NCBI RefSeq assembly: GCF_008642375.1
Contig: NZ_CP029194.1
Coordinates: 7,062,501-7,126,500 of the forward strand
Length of the DNA: 64,000 bases
Reading direction: 5' to 3'
From: Streptomyces venezuelae
Lineage (GTDB): Bacteria > Actinomycetota > Actinomycetes > Streptomycetales > Streptomycetaceae
This document shows positions 44,740 through 53,374 of the stretch, piece by piece. How positions within the stretch are numbered: the first letter of the stretch is position 1; every line of letters starts with the position of its first letter. A model generated the notes under the pieces. The model was given only the letters and a program-made list of their open reading frames with translations, had not been told where the DNA came from and made no database searches. The position numbers were made by a program, and so were the translations under genes.

Positions 44740-45447
44740 GTGCTGATTGCCGGGTTCCCCGCCGGGGCCTGGGGGACCAATTGCTATCTGGTCGCCCCCG
44801 CCGCAGGCGAGGAGTGCGTGATCATCGACCCGGGCCACCAGGCCGCCCAGGGAGTCGAGGAGACGCTCAAGAAGCATCGGCTCAAGCCCGTCGCCGTCGT
44901 CCTCACCCATGGACACATCGACCACGTCGCCTCCGTCGTCCCGGTGTGCGGCGCCCATGACGTCCCCGCGTGGATCCACCCGTCGGACCGCTACATGATG
45001 AGCGACCCGGAGAAGGCCCTCGGCCGCTCCATCGGGATGCCCCTCATGGGCGAGCTGACCGTGGGAGAGCCCGACGACGTGCGCGAGCTCACCGACGGCG
45101 CCGAGCTGAAGCTCGCCGGTCTCGACTTCTCCGTCGCCCACGCGCCCGGTCATACCAAGGGGTCGGTGACCTTCAGGATGCCGGAGACCACGGAGATCCC
45201 CTCCGTGTTCTTCTCCGGGGACCTGCTGTTCGCCGGCTCCATCGGACGCACCGACCTTCCCGGCGGTGACATGGACGAGATGCTCGAATCGCTGGCCCGC
45301 GTGTGCCTGCCCCTCGACAACTCGACCGTGGTGCTGTCGGGACACGGTCCCCAGACGACCATCGGCCAGGAGCGCGCCACGAACCCGTATCTGCGGGACG
45401 TGGCCGCCGGCCTCGGGAGTGCGAAGGCTCCCCGACGAGGAATGTGA
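44740..45447 (+). CDS. Metallo-beta-lactamase-fold hydrolase (glyoxalase II-like)
   Basis: A 235-residue hydrolase with two metal sites. THGHIDH is the HxHxDH signature (about residues 56-62), and APGHTKGS, FSGDLLFAGSIGR and LSGHGPQTT supply further ligands. It resembles thiolester hydrolases (glyoxalase II/YcbL type); the substrate is unknown. GTG 44740 has AAGGA about 5 bases upstream. Its stop overlaps a GTG (45444) of the hisS frame, so the two are co-translated; this order is shared with other actinobacteria. Confidence 0.87.
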   Translation: MLIAGFPAGAWGTNCYLVAPAAGEECVIIDPGHQAAQGVEETLKKHRLKPVAVVLTHGHIDHVASVVPVCGAHDVPAWIHPSDRYMMSDPEKALGRSIGMPLMGELTVGEPDDVRELTDGAELKLAGLDFSVAHAPGHTKGSVTFRMPETTEIPSVFFSGDLLFAGSIGRTDLPGGDMDEMLESLARVCLPLDNSTVVLSGHGPQTTIGQERATNPYLRDVAAGLGSAKAPRRGM

Positions 45448-45458
45448 CGAAGATCCAC

Positions 45459-46721
45459 GTGAGTACCTTCAAGGCCCCCAAGGGCACCTACGACCTGCTG
45501 CCGCCCCGCTCCGCGACGTTCCTCGCGGTGCGCGAGGCGATCTCCACGCCGCTGCGGAACTCCGGCTACGGCTACGTCGAGACCCCCGGCTTCGAGGACG
45601 TGAAGCTGTTCTCCCGCGGTGTCGGCGAGTCCACGGACATCGTGTCCAAGGAGATGTACACCCTCACGACCAGGGGCGGCGACGAGCTGGCCCTGCGGCC
45701 GGAGGGCACCGCCTCCGTCCTGCGCGCGGCGCTCCAGGGCAACCTGCACAAGCTCGGCAACCTCCCCGTCAAGCTCTGGTACTCCGGCTCGTACTACCGG
45801 TACGAGCGGGCCCAGGCGGGCCGCTACCGCCACTTCTCGCAGGTCGGCGCCGAGGCGATCGGCGCCGAGGACCCGGCTCTCGACGCCGAGCTGATCATCC
45901 TGGCCGACCAGGCGTACCGCTCGCTCGGCCTGCAGAACTTCCGCATCCTGCTGAACTCGCTCGGCGACAAGGAGTGCCGCCCCGTCTACCGGGAGGCCCT
46001 CCAGACCTTCCTGCGAGGCCTCGACCTCGACGAGGAGACCCTGCGCCGCGCCGAGATCAACCCGCTGCGCGTCCTCGACGACAAGCGCGAGGCCGTGCAG
46101 AAGCAGCTGACCGAGGCGCCGCTCCTGCGCGACTACCTCTGCGACGCGTGCAAGACGTACCACGAGGAGGTGCGCGCCCTGATCACCGCGGCGGGCGTCG
46201 TCTTCGAGGACGACGCCAAGCTGGTCCGCGGCCTCGACTACTACACCCGCACCACCTTCGAGTTCGTCCACGGCGGTCTCGGCTCGCAGTCGGCGGTCGG
46301 CGGCGGCGGTCGCTACGACGGCCTCTCCGAGATGATCGGCGGCCCCGCGCTGCCGTCGGTGGGCTGGGCGCTCGGCGTGGACCGCACGGTCCTCGCCCTG
46401 GAGGCGGAGGGCATCGAGCTCGACATCCCCGCCGCCACCAGCGTCTTCGCCGTCGCCATCGGCGACGAGGCGCGCCGCCTGCTCTTCGGCAAGGTGACCG
46501 AGCTCCGCAGGCAGGGCGTCGCCGCCGACTTCTCCTTCGGCGGCAAGGGCCTCAAGGGCGCCATGAAGGACGCCAACCGCTCGGGCGCCCGGCTCGCCGT
46601 CGTCGCCGGTGAGCGCGACCTCGCCGAGGGCGTCGTCCAGCTCAAGGACATGGAGTCCGGCGAGCAGCAGGCCGTCGCCGTGGACGCCCTGGTGGACGCG
46701 GTGCTGGCCAAGCTGGCCTGA
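45459..46721 (+). CDS. hisS: Histidyl-tRNA synthetase
   Basis: Charges tRNA-His. It has about 420 residues, class IIa. It starts STFKAPKGTYDLLPP, with motif 1 near 30-60, motif 2 around SYYRYERAQAGRYRHFSQVGAE, the HisA signature LVRGLDYYTRTTFE, motif 3 GGGGRYDGL with ALGVDR, and a C-terminal anticodon domain. GTG 45459 gives the usual actinobacterial start; GTG 45444 (5 residues longer) overlaps the upstream stop and is also possible. A strong terminator follows. Confidence 0.94.
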   Translation: MSTFKAPKGTYDLLPPRSATFLAVREAISTPLRNSGYGYVETPGFEDVKLFSRGVGESTDIVSKEMYTLTTRGGDELALRPEGTASVLRAALQGNLHKLGNLPVKLWYSGSYYRYERAQAGRYRHFSQVGAEAIGAEDPALDAELIILADQAYRSLGLQNFRILLNSLGDKECRPVYREALQTFLRGLDLDEETLRRAEINPLRVLDDKREAVQKQLTEAPLLRDYLCDACKTYHEEVRALITAAGVVFEDDAKLVRGLDYYTRTTFEFVHGGLGSQSAVGGGGRYDGLSEMIGGPALPSVGWALGVDRTVLALEAEGIELDIPAATSVFAVAIGDEARRLLFGKVTELRRQGVAADFSFGGKGLKGAMKDANRSGARLAVVAGERDLAEGVVQLKDMESGEQQAVAVDALVDAVLAKLA

Positions 46722-46736
46722 CGGACCGTACGGAAC

Positions 46737-46775
46737 GGAGGGGCCCGGACCGCGTGACGTGGTCCGGGCCCCTCC
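46737..46775 (+). terminator. Terminator after hisS
   Basis: GGAGGGGCCCGGACC and GGTCCGGGCCCCTCC pair perfectly around a 9-base loop, starting 16 bases past the hisS stop. Confidence 0.8.
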
Positions 46776-46810
46776 GCGCGTGTCCGGGAGGGGGCGGGCC
46801 CGCGTCCTTA

Positions 46811-46830
46811 TGTCCACCGAACGGTGGACA
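46811..46830. promoter_or_regulatory. Perfect 20-bp palindrome upstream of the VKOR gene
   Basis: TGTCCACCG and CGGTGGACA form perfect 9-base arms with only AA between. The 2-base centre cannot form an unstrained RNA loop, so a DNA operator for a dimeric regulator is more likely than a terminator. It lies 62 bases before the VKOR start; the regulator is unknown. Confidence 0.5.
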
Positions 46831-46892
46831 CACAGCCCGGTGCGGCAGAATGTTCGTGCCCACAAGGCCCGCGAGCGAGGGAAACAGGTGAC

Positions 46893-47519
46893 ATGGCGAA
46901 GGCAGCGGTGGACGAGGTCGCGTCCGGCCGGGACGGCGGCGGCACGATCGGGGCGAGCCGGGCCTTCTCCTGGCTGCTCGTGATCACCGGAGCGGCCGGA
47001 CTGCTCGCCTCCTGGGTCATCACGATCGACAAGATCAAGCTCCTGGAGGACCCGAACTTCACTCCGGGCTGCAGCCTCAACCCGATCGTCTCCTGCGGCA
47101 ACATCATGAAGAGCGAGCAGGCCGCGGTCTTCGGGTTCCCCAACCCGATGCTCGGCCTCGTCACGTACGCCATGGTCATCGCGATCGGCGTCGGCCTGCT
47201 CGCGGGCGCCCGCTACCGCCGCTGGTACTGGCTCGGGCTCAACGCCGGCACGCTCTTCGGCGTCGGTTTCTGCACCTGGCTCATGTACCAGTCGCTGTAC
47301 GAGATCAACTCGCTCTGCCTGTGGTGCTGCCTGGCCTGGGTCGCCACCATCGTCATGTTCTGGTACGTGACCTCGCACAACGTCCGGCACGGTGTCATCC
47401 CCGCCCCCAGGGGCCTCAGGACCTTCTTCGACGAGTTCACCTGGCTCCTGCCCGTCCTGCACGTCGGGATCATCGGCATGCTGATCCTGACCCGCTGGTG
47501 GGACTTCTGGACCAGCTGA
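46893..47519 (+). CDS. Vitamin K epoxide reductase (VKOR) family membrane protein
   Basis: A 208-residue membrane oxidoreductase with about five helices. The redox pair CLWC is in INSLCLWCCLAW. The loop cysteines lie in TPGCSLNPIVSCG, and SEQAAVFGFPNPMLGL is typical of the family. Bacterial VKORs reoxidise DsbA-like proteins using menaquinone, so it probably supports disulfide formation in secreted proteins. No thioredoxin domain is fused. ATG 46893 has AGGTGA upstream. A perfect palindrome lies in its promoter region. Confidence 0.9.
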   Translation: MAKAAVDEVASGRDGGGTIGASRAFSWLLVITGAAGLLASWVITIDKIKLLEDPNFTPGCSLNPIVSCGNIMKSEQAAVFGFPNPMLGLVTYAMVIAIGVGLLAGARYRRWYWLGLNAGTLFGVGFCTWLMYQSLYEINSLCLWCCLAWVATIVMFWYVTSHNVRHGVIPAPRGLRTFFDEFTWLLPVLHVGIIGMLILTRWWDFWTS

Positions 47520-47547
47520 CGGCGGCGGCACTGTCGGTGGCGTGACC

Positions 47548-47553
47548 TAGGCT
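47548..47553 (+). promoter_or_regulatory. -10 element that decides the rarA start
   Basis: TAGGCT ends 2 bases before ATG 47556 and 8 bases before GTG 47562. A transcript from it should begin after the ATG, so the GTG is the likelier, leaderless start. Confidence 0.45.
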
Positions 47554-47561
47554 TCATGACT

Positions 47562-48914
47562 GTGGAGCCCGACCTCTTTACCGCAGCCGCCGAAGACCGC
47601 CAGGAGAAGGACCCGTCCAGCAGCCCGCTGGCCGTCCGGATGCGTCCCCGCACCCTCGACGAGGTGGTGGGCCAGCAGCACCTGCTGAAGCCCGGCTCAC
47701 CGCTGCGCCGACTCGTGGGAGACGGCGACGGCGGCCCAGCCGGTGCCTCCTCGGTGATCCTCTGGGGCCCGCCCGGCATCGGGAAGACCACCCTGGCCTA
47801 CGTGGTGTCGAAGGCCACCAACAAGCGCTTCGTGGAGCTCTCGGCGATCACCGCCGGCGTCAAGGAGGTCCGGGCCGTCATCGAGGGCGCCCGACGCGCC
47901 GCCGGCGGCTACGGCAAGGAGACCGTCCTCTTCCTCGACGAGATCCACCGCTTCTCCAAGGCCCAGCAGGACTCCCTCCTGCCCGCCGTGGAGAACCGCT
48001 GGGTGACGCTCATCGCCGCCACCACCGAGAACCCCTACTTCTCGATCATCTCCCCCCTGCTCTCCCGCTCGCTGCTCCTCACCCTGGAGCCGCTCACCGA
48101 CGGGGACCTGCGCGGCCTCCTCGACCGGGCGCTCACCGACGAGCGGGGGCTCGGCGGGGCCGTGACCCTGCCGGAGGACGCCGAGGCCCACCTCCTCCGG
48201 GTCGCCGGCGGCGACGCCCGGCGCGCCCTGACCGCCCTGGAGGCGGCGGCCGGCGCCGCCATCGCCAAGCGCGAGCCGGAGATCACCCTCCAGACGGTCG
48301 AGGAGACCGTCGACCGCGCGGCCGTGAAGTACGACCGGGACGGCGACCAGCACTACGACGTGGCCAGCGCCCTCATCAAGTCCATCCGCGGCTCGGACGT
48401 GGACGCGGCCCTGCACTACCTGGCCCGGATGATCGAGGCGGGGGAGGACCCGCGCTTCATCGCCCGGCGCCTGATGATCTCGGCGAGCGAGGACATCGGC
48501 CTCGCCGACCCGAACGCGCTACCGATCGCCGTCGCCGCCGCGCAGGCCGTCGCCATGATCGGCTTCCCGGAGGCCGCGCTCACCTTGAGCCACGCCACGA
48601 TCGCCCTGGCCCTGGCCCCGAAGTCGAACGCGGCGACGACCGCGATCGGCGCCGCCCTGGCGGACGTGCGCAACGGCCTCGCGGGCTCGGTCCCGCCCCA
48701 CCTCCGCGACGGCCACTACAAGGGCGCGGCCAAGCTCGGCCACGCCCAGGGGTACGTGTACCCGCACGACGTGCCGGGCGGCATCGCGGCCCAGCAGTAC
48801 GCCCCCGACGAGGTCCGGAGCCGCCGGTACTACGAACCCACCCGCTACGGGGCGGAGGCACGCTACGCGGACGTGGTGGAGCGGGTGCGGGCACGGCTGA
48901 AGGGCGACGAGTAG
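47562..48914 (+). CDS. rarA: Replication-associated recombination protein RarA (MgsA)
   Basis: A 450-residue clamp-loader-like AAA+ ATPase acting at stalled replication forks. The N-terminal RMRPRTLDEVVGQQHLL is typical. Walker A is GPPGIGKTT, Walker B LFLDEIHRF, and sensor 1 ATTENPYFS. The tetramerisation C-terminal domain includes KSIRGSDVDAALHYLARMIEAGEDP. GTG 47562 (MEPDLFTAAAEDRQ) is preferred over ATG 47556 because of the -10 position. It follows the VKOR gene by 42 bases. Confidence 0.92.
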   Translation: MEPDLFTAAAEDRQEKDPSSSPLAVRMRPRTLDEVVGQQHLLKPGSPLRRLVGDGDGGPAGASSVILWGPPGIGKTTLAYVVSKATNKRFVELSAITAGVKEVRAVIEGARRAAGGYGKETVLFLDEIHRFSKAQQDSLLPAVENRWVTLIAATTENPYFSIISPLLSRSLLLTLEPLTDGDLRGLLDRALTDERGLGGAVTLPEDAEAHLLRVAGGDARRALTALEAAAGAAIAKREPEITLQTVEETVDRAAVKYDRDGDQHYDVASALIKSIRGSDVDAALHYLARMIEAGEDPRFIARRLMISASEDIGLADPNALPIAVAAAQAVAMIGFPEAALTLSHATIALALAPKSNAATTAIGAALADVRNGLAGSVPPHLRDGHYKGAAKLGHAQGYVYPHDVPGGIAAQQYAPDEVRSRRYYEPTRYGAEARYADVVERVRARLKGDE

Positions 48915-48946
48915 CAGCCGTCGTACGGCGTGCCTACGCTCGCCCC

Positions 48947-49481
48947 ATGATCCGTACCGCCGATGTGCTGGTCCTGGCCGCCGTCGTGGCCGGATGCGCG
49001 CCCGCCCGGGCGCCGGTGGACGTGCCGGCCGACCCCTCCGCCGTCCCCCTCGTCGGCGCCGGCTTCCCGCCGACGGCGGCGGAGGCCAGGACGCGGCTCG
49101 CCGCGCTGGAGGTGGCCTGGGGGAAGAACCGGCAGACGTACGAGCGCTCCGCGTTCGGCGACGGCTGGTCCGACGAGACCGACGCCCCCGGCGGGCGCAA
49201 CGGCTGCGACACCCGGGACGACGTGCTGCGCCGGGACCTCACCGAGGTGCGGCTCGGCGACCGGAACCGGTACGTCGTCCTCTCGGGCGTCCTGCTCGCC
49301 ACCGACAAGCAGACCAACCAGGAGAAGAGCAGCAAGACCCCGGACAAGTGGAGGCCCCCCGCGTACGGCGTACTGGTGCGAGTACGGCCGGCGCTGGACC
49401 GGGATCAAGGCGAAGTACGGCCTGACGGTCTCCCCGCCCGAGAAGGAGGCCGTCCGGGAGCTCCTCGCCACCTGCGGCTGA
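48947..49481 (+). pseudogene. Broken lipoprotein-type HNH endonuclease family gene
   Basis: The start encodes a lipoprotein signal (VVAGC lipobox near residue 17), then matches secreted HNH-family nucleases: YERSAFGDGW, GRNGCDTRDDVLRRDL and VVLSGVL. The following segment, which in intact relatives carries the catalytic IDHVVAL and about 50 residues, is missing; the frame jumps directly to LATDKQTNQEK. At the C6 run 49355-49360 the reading frame shifts: dropping one C restores RTAYWCEYGRRWTGIKAKYGL and a family-like end at 49481, whereas the unshifted frame runs to 49507 with no homology. TACGCT six bases before ATG suggests the old leaderless start. The comparison is from memory of the family. 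Confidence 0.7.
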
Positions 49482-49520
49482 GGCTCTCGGGCCCGGTGCG
49501 AGGGTGACTCGCGGACCCGG

Positions 49521-49838
49521 TACACTGGTCCGGATTGCTGCGTCCCGTGTCCGACCCCGGTCGGCGCCACCAGAACGGGACAGTCAGCCGGAGACCCGGC
49601 CCTCGGGCGGGGTTTCCAGGAGCGTCGCGCACCTTCGAAGGTGTCGCGTGCCACCCATCACCACCCGGATTCCCGGGAGCGGCGATGGGTCGTTCGCGTG
49701 CTGCACGTATGTGCCCAGACCTGGGAGCGGCTGCCCGACAGGTTCGTCTTGTACGGACCGGACGGGTTTCCCGGCTGCGGATGCGACCTCCCCTAACCCT
49801 GGTGAAGCCGTTTTCGTATCAATGAGAGAGGTTGGTTC
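49521..49838 (+). promoter_or_regulatory. Long untranslated leader of rpsD
   Basis: TACACT (49521-49526) is a good -10, though without a clear -35. The next gene starts at 49839, giving a leader of about 305 bases with no convincing gene. Several GC-rich inverted stretches occur, for example GCACCTTCGAAGGTG at about 49627-49641. GAGAGAGG lies before the rpsD start. Autoregulation by S4 is known in other bacteria, but a matching RNA structure is not established here. Confidence 0.45.
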
Positions 49839-50453
49839 ATGCCGAACCAGTCCCGTCCCAAGGTCAAGAAGTCGCGTGCCCTCGGCATCGCGCTGACCCC
49901 GAAGGCCGTCAAGTACTTCGAGGCCCGCCCCTACCCGCCGGGCGAGCACGGCCGTGGCCGCAAGCAGAACTCGGACTACAAGGTCCGTCTGCTCGAGAAG
50001 CAGCGTCTGCGCGCCCAGTACGACATCAGCGAGCGCCAGATGGCGCGCGCCTACGACCGTGCCAAGAAGGCCGAGGGCAAGACGGGCGAGGCGCTGGTCG
50101 TCGAGCTCGAGCGTCGCCTCGACGCCCTGGTCCTGCGTTCGGGCATTGCCCGCACCATCTACCAGGCCCGCCAGATGGTCGTCCACGGCCACATCCAGGT
50201 CAACGGTGGCAAGGTCGACAAGCCGTCGTTCCGCGTCCGTCCCGACGACGTCGTGATGGTCCGCGAGCGCAGCCGCACCAAGCCGCTGTTCGAGATGGCC
50301 CGTGAGGGTGGCTTCGCCGCCGACGGCGAGACCCCGCGCTACCTGCAGGTCAACCTGAAGGCCCTGGCCTTCCGCCTCGACCGCGACCCGAACCGCAAGG
50401 AAATCCCGGTCATCTGCGACGAGCAGCTGGTCGTCGAGTACTACGCCCGCTGA
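49839..50453 (+). CDS. rpsD: 30S ribosomal protein S4, zinc-free form
   Basis: A 204-residue primary 16S rRNA-binding protein. The S4 RNA-binding domain is clear (RRLDALVLRSGIARTIYQARQMV then HGHIQVNGGKV). The N-terminal region MPNQSRPKVKKSRALG lacks the four cysteines that bind zinc in the C+ form. The gene stands alone, not in the alpha operon with rpsK and rpoA. GAGAGAGG lies about 7 bases before ATG. Confidence 0.93.
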   Translation: MPNQSRPKVKKSRALGIALTPKAVKYFEARPYPPGEHGRGRKQNSDYKVRLLEKQRLRAQYDISERQMARAYDRAKKAEGKTGEALVVELERRLDALVLRSGIARTIYQARQMVVHGHIQVNGGKVDKPSFRVRPDDVVMVRERSRTKPLFEMAREGGFAADGETPRYLQVNLKALAFRLDRDPNRKEIPVICDEQLVVEYYAR

Positions 50454-50487
50454 TCCCAGCAACGGCGCAGTACCACCCACGCGGTGT

Positions 50488-52764
50488 TCAGCCCGCCGCT
50501 TCCCTGCCCTTTCCGGTGGGGGAGCCGGCGGGCTTCCGCGTTCCCGGGACCGCCGCCGACCTGGCCGTACGGAACGGACGCGGAGCCGACCGCCCGGCCG
50601 TCCCCGCCGGGCCGCCGACAGCCGGACCCCGATGGTGCGCGAGCGCCCGCTCCACCGCCGCGTCCAAGGAGAGCCCCAGCCCCTCGCGGAACGCCACGGC
50701 GTACGCCTCCGCCCCCAGCGCCGCCCCCGCGTGCTGCTCGCACAGCGCCCTCGGCCCGTTGAACGAGGCGGAGCCGAAGAGCCGGATCCCCACCGTGTCC
50801 CAGACCGGCACCGTCGCGCCCTGCAGCACCGCCGCCTCCACCGCGTCGCCCTCGCTCACCGTCACCAGCGCGAGAAGCTCGATCGCCAGGACAAGACCGA
50901 CCTGGTCGCGGAAGGTGTGGTTGATCGTCACGCACTCGTCGAGCAGCTGCCGCGCCTCCCCGAACGCACCCCGGGTCCACGCCGAGAACGCGAGCACGTA
51001 GAGCGCGTACGCCCTGGTCCAGCGCTCCCCGCGCTCCTCGCAGACCTCCCGCACCTCCCGGCAGATCGCGACCGCACCCTCCAGATCGCCGCCGAAGGCC
51101 CGCGCCATCGCCAGCTCGACCTGCCCCATCAGCACGTTGCTGTTCAGCTCGCCGAGTTCCCGGTACGACTCCAGGGCCCGCCCGATCAGCTCCTCCGCCC
51201 GCGGCATGTCGTCCGAGAGCAGCGCCAGACAGCCCATCCGGTGCGTCGCGTACGCCTCCGCCAGCGCGTTCCCGGAGGCCCTGGCCCGCTCCCGGCACTC
51301 GTGGAGCGCCGCCACCGCGGCCGTGCCGTCCCCCTGGAGGATCGTCACGTACCCGAGCACCCACAGCGCCTTCAGCCGGGCCTCCTCGTGCCCGGACTCC
51401 AGCGCCAGGGCCCGCTCCAGCCAATGCCGGCCCTCCGAGAGACGCCCGCAGCCGACCCAGGCGAACCAGAGCGTGCCCGCCAGGTGCTGGGCGAGATGTG
51501 CGTCGTCCGGGAGTTCGAGACACAGGTCGAGGGCCGCCCGCAGGTTCGGCAGGGCCGCGTCCGTCCGGGCCGCGACCTCCGCCTGACGCGGGCTGAACCA
51601 CTCCAGCTCGCACCAGGTCGCGAGCCCCATGTACCAGTCGCGGTGCCGTCGCCGCAGCCGCTCCGTGTCGCCGAGCGCGTCCAGCCACTCCGCCCCGTAG
51701 GCCGCGACCGTGTCGAGGATCCGGTAGCCGGGGCCGGCGGGCGTGTCCTCCCGCGCCACCAGCGACTGCGCGAGCAGCCCGCCGAGCAGGTCGAGGATCC
51801 GGTCCGGCGGCAGTTCCGGACCGCCGCACACGTACTCGACCGCCTCCAGGTCGAAGGGACCGGCGAAGACGGACAGCCGCGCCCACAGCAGGCGCTCCTC
51901 CGGGGTGCACAGCTCGTGGCTCCAGCCGATCGCCGTCCGCAGGGTCTGGTGGCGGGGGAGCGCCCCGCGCGCGCCGACCGTGAGCAGCCGGAAGCGGTCG
52001 TCCAGGCGGCACAGCATCTGCTCGACGGAGAGGAGGGGCAGCCGGCCGGCCGCCAGTTCGAGGGCGAGCGGGATGCCGTCGAGTCGACGGCAGAGTTCGC
52101 GCACGGCCGCGGACGCGGGGGAGTCGTGCGCGGAGCCGGGTACGCCGGCTTCGTGCACGGAGCGACGGACGGAGTCGCGTAAGGGGAGGTCAAGTACGGA
52201 GTCGCGTACGGCGAGATCGTGAACGGGCACCACCGGCGCGCCCGCCTCCGCCGCCCGCTCCGCGAGCAGCGCCACCGCGTCCGCCTCGCCCATCGGCGCC
52301 AGCCGGAACACGGCCTCGCCCGCCACCCGCAGCGGACGGCGGCCCACCGCGAGCACCGTCAGCCCGGGAGCGTGCGCGAGCAGTTCCCGCACCAGCGGCG
52401 CGCAGCTCTCCACCAGGTGCTCGAAACCGTCGAGCACCAACAGGAGCCGCCGCTCCGCGAGATGCTCGACCAGGACCTCGCGCGGGCCACGCAGCGTGTG
52501 ATCGGTCAGCCCGAGCGCCTCGACCAGGGCGTGCTCCACCAGATCCGGATCGCGGAGCGGTGCGAGCTCGGCGAGCCGCACCTCGTCGCCGTAGCGTTTC
52601 TGCGCCCCCGAGGCGGCACGCAGTGCGAGCCTCGTCTTGCCGACCCCACCCACCCCGACGACCGTGACGAGGCGCGAATCCTCGAGGAGTCGCGCCAGTT
52701 CGGCCTGCTCGGCGGCCCGTCCGACGAACCGGTTCGGCTCCGCCGGGAGATTGCTCCGTCGCAT
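50488..52764 (-). CDS. STAND-type NB-ARC ATPase with TPR-like C-terminus
   Basis: A 758-residue signal-transduction ATPase. Walker A is VVGVGGVGKTRLAL (near 35-48), Walker B LLLVLDGFEHLV, and the GLPL-like motif GIPLALELAAG. From about 370 on come helical repeats (LEEGRHWLERALALE-type, ECRERARASGNALAEAYATHRMG) resembling TPRs. Unlike AfsR- or LuxR-type relatives there is no N-terminal SARP domain and no C-terminal helix-turn-helix; the tail is a basic Pro/Ala/Arg stretch. The insert VPVHDLAVRDSVLDLPLRDS contains 9-residue duplications. No ribosome-binding site precedes ATG; a promoter lies just upstream. Confidence 0.82.
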   Translation of the reverse strand: MRRSNLPAEPNRFVGRAAEQAELARLLEDSRLVTVVGVGGVGKTRLALRAASGAQKRYGDEVRLAELAPLRDPDLVEHALVEALGLTDHTLRGPREVLVEHLAERRLLLVLDGFEHLVESCAPLVRELLAHAPGLTVLAVGRRPLRVAGEAVFRLAPMGEADAVALLAERAAEAGAPVVPVHDLAVRDSVLDLPLRDSVRRSVHEAGVPGSAHDSPASAAVRELCRRLDGIPLALELAAGRLPLLSVEQMLCRLDDRFRLLTVGARGALPRHQTLRTAIGWSHELCTPEERLLWARLSVFAGPFDLEAVEYVCGGPELPPDRILDLLGGLLAQSLVAREDTPAGPGYRILDTVAAYGAEWLDALGDTERLRRRHRDWYMGLATWCELEWFSPRQAEVAARTDAALPNLRAALDLCLELPDDAHLAQHLAGTLWFAWVGCGRLSEGRHWLERALALESGHEEARLKALWVLGYVTILQGDGTAAVAALHECRERARASGNALAEAYATHRMGCLALLSDDMPRAEELIGRALESYRELGELNSNVLMGQVELAMARAFGGDLEGAVAICREVREVCEERGERWTRAYALYVLAFSAWTRGAFGEARQLLDECVTINHTFRDQVGLVLAIELLALVTVSEGDAVEAAVLQGATVPVWDTVGIRLFGSASFNGPRALCEQHAGAALGAEAYAVAFREGLGLSLDAAVERALAHHRGPAVGGPAGTAGRSAPRPFRTARSAAVPGTRKPAGSPTGKGREAAG

Positions 52765-52773
52765 GGGACACGG

Positions 52774-52803
52774 AGCGTACTCATTCGCACGCGCTCCGTA
52801 CAA
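52774..52803 (-). promoter_or_regulatory. Promoter of the STAND ATPase gene, probably leaderless
   Basis: On the minus strand, TTGTAC (52798-52803) and TACGCT (52774-52779) are 18 bases apart. The -10 ends 9 bases before the ATG at 52764, so the transcript should begin at or beside the start codon. Confidence 0.55.
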
Positions 52804-52930
52804 TCGGATTCCGTAACTCCCTTCCCGGCGGCCGTAATGCGGTACGGCCGGACGGCGCGGGCGCGATAGGGTCGGGTGACTACTTTTGACAAGGGCCCGA
52901 AGGGCCGACGACAGCAGAGAGCGGTGCAGA

Positions 52931-53368
52931 GTGACCGGTGGAGAGGTTGCCGGGATCCTGGTGGCCGTCTTCTGGGCGATCCTGGTCTCCTTCCTCGCCG
53001 TGGTGCTGGTGAGGCTGGCGCAGACGCTCAGGGCGACCACCAAGCTGGTGGCGGACGTGACCGAGCAGGCCGTTCCCCTGCTCGCGGACGCCTCCGCGAC
53101 CGTGCGCTCCGCACAGACCCAGCTCGACCGGGTCGACGCCATCGCCTCGGACGTCCAGGAGGTCACCTCCAACGCGTCCGCGCTCTCCTCCACCGTCGCC
53201 TCCACCTTCGGCGGCCCGCTCGTCAAGGTGGCCGCGTTCGGCTACGGCGTGCGCAAGGCGCTCGGCCGCGGCCGGGAGGCCGAGGGCGTGCCGGCGGCCA
53301 CCTCGCGACGTACTGTGATCGTCGGCCGTACGGTGCCGTCCGCACGGCGCCGGAAGCAGAAGGGCTGA
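52931..53368 (+). CDS. DUF948 single-pass membrane protein
   Basis: A 145-residue protein. One N-terminal helix (VAGILVAVFWAILVSFLAVVLV) is followed by an amphipathic, probably coiled-coil region with regularly spaced Val/Ala/Thr (TTKLVADVTEQAVPLLADASATV), the DUF948 pattern. The tail is basic (RRTVIVGRTVPSARRRKQKG). Function unknown. The GTG start gives the family length. The next gene starts 6 bases later and alaS after that, an arrangement common in Streptomyces. Confidence 0.8.
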   Translation: MTGGEVAGILVAVFWAILVSFLAVVLVRLAQTLRATTKLVADVTEQAVPLLADASATVRSAQTQLDRVDAIASDVQEVTSNASALSSTVASTFGGPLVKVAAFGYGVRKALGRGREAEGVPAATSRRTVIVGRTVPSARRRKQKG

Positions 53369-53374
53369 GACGCC

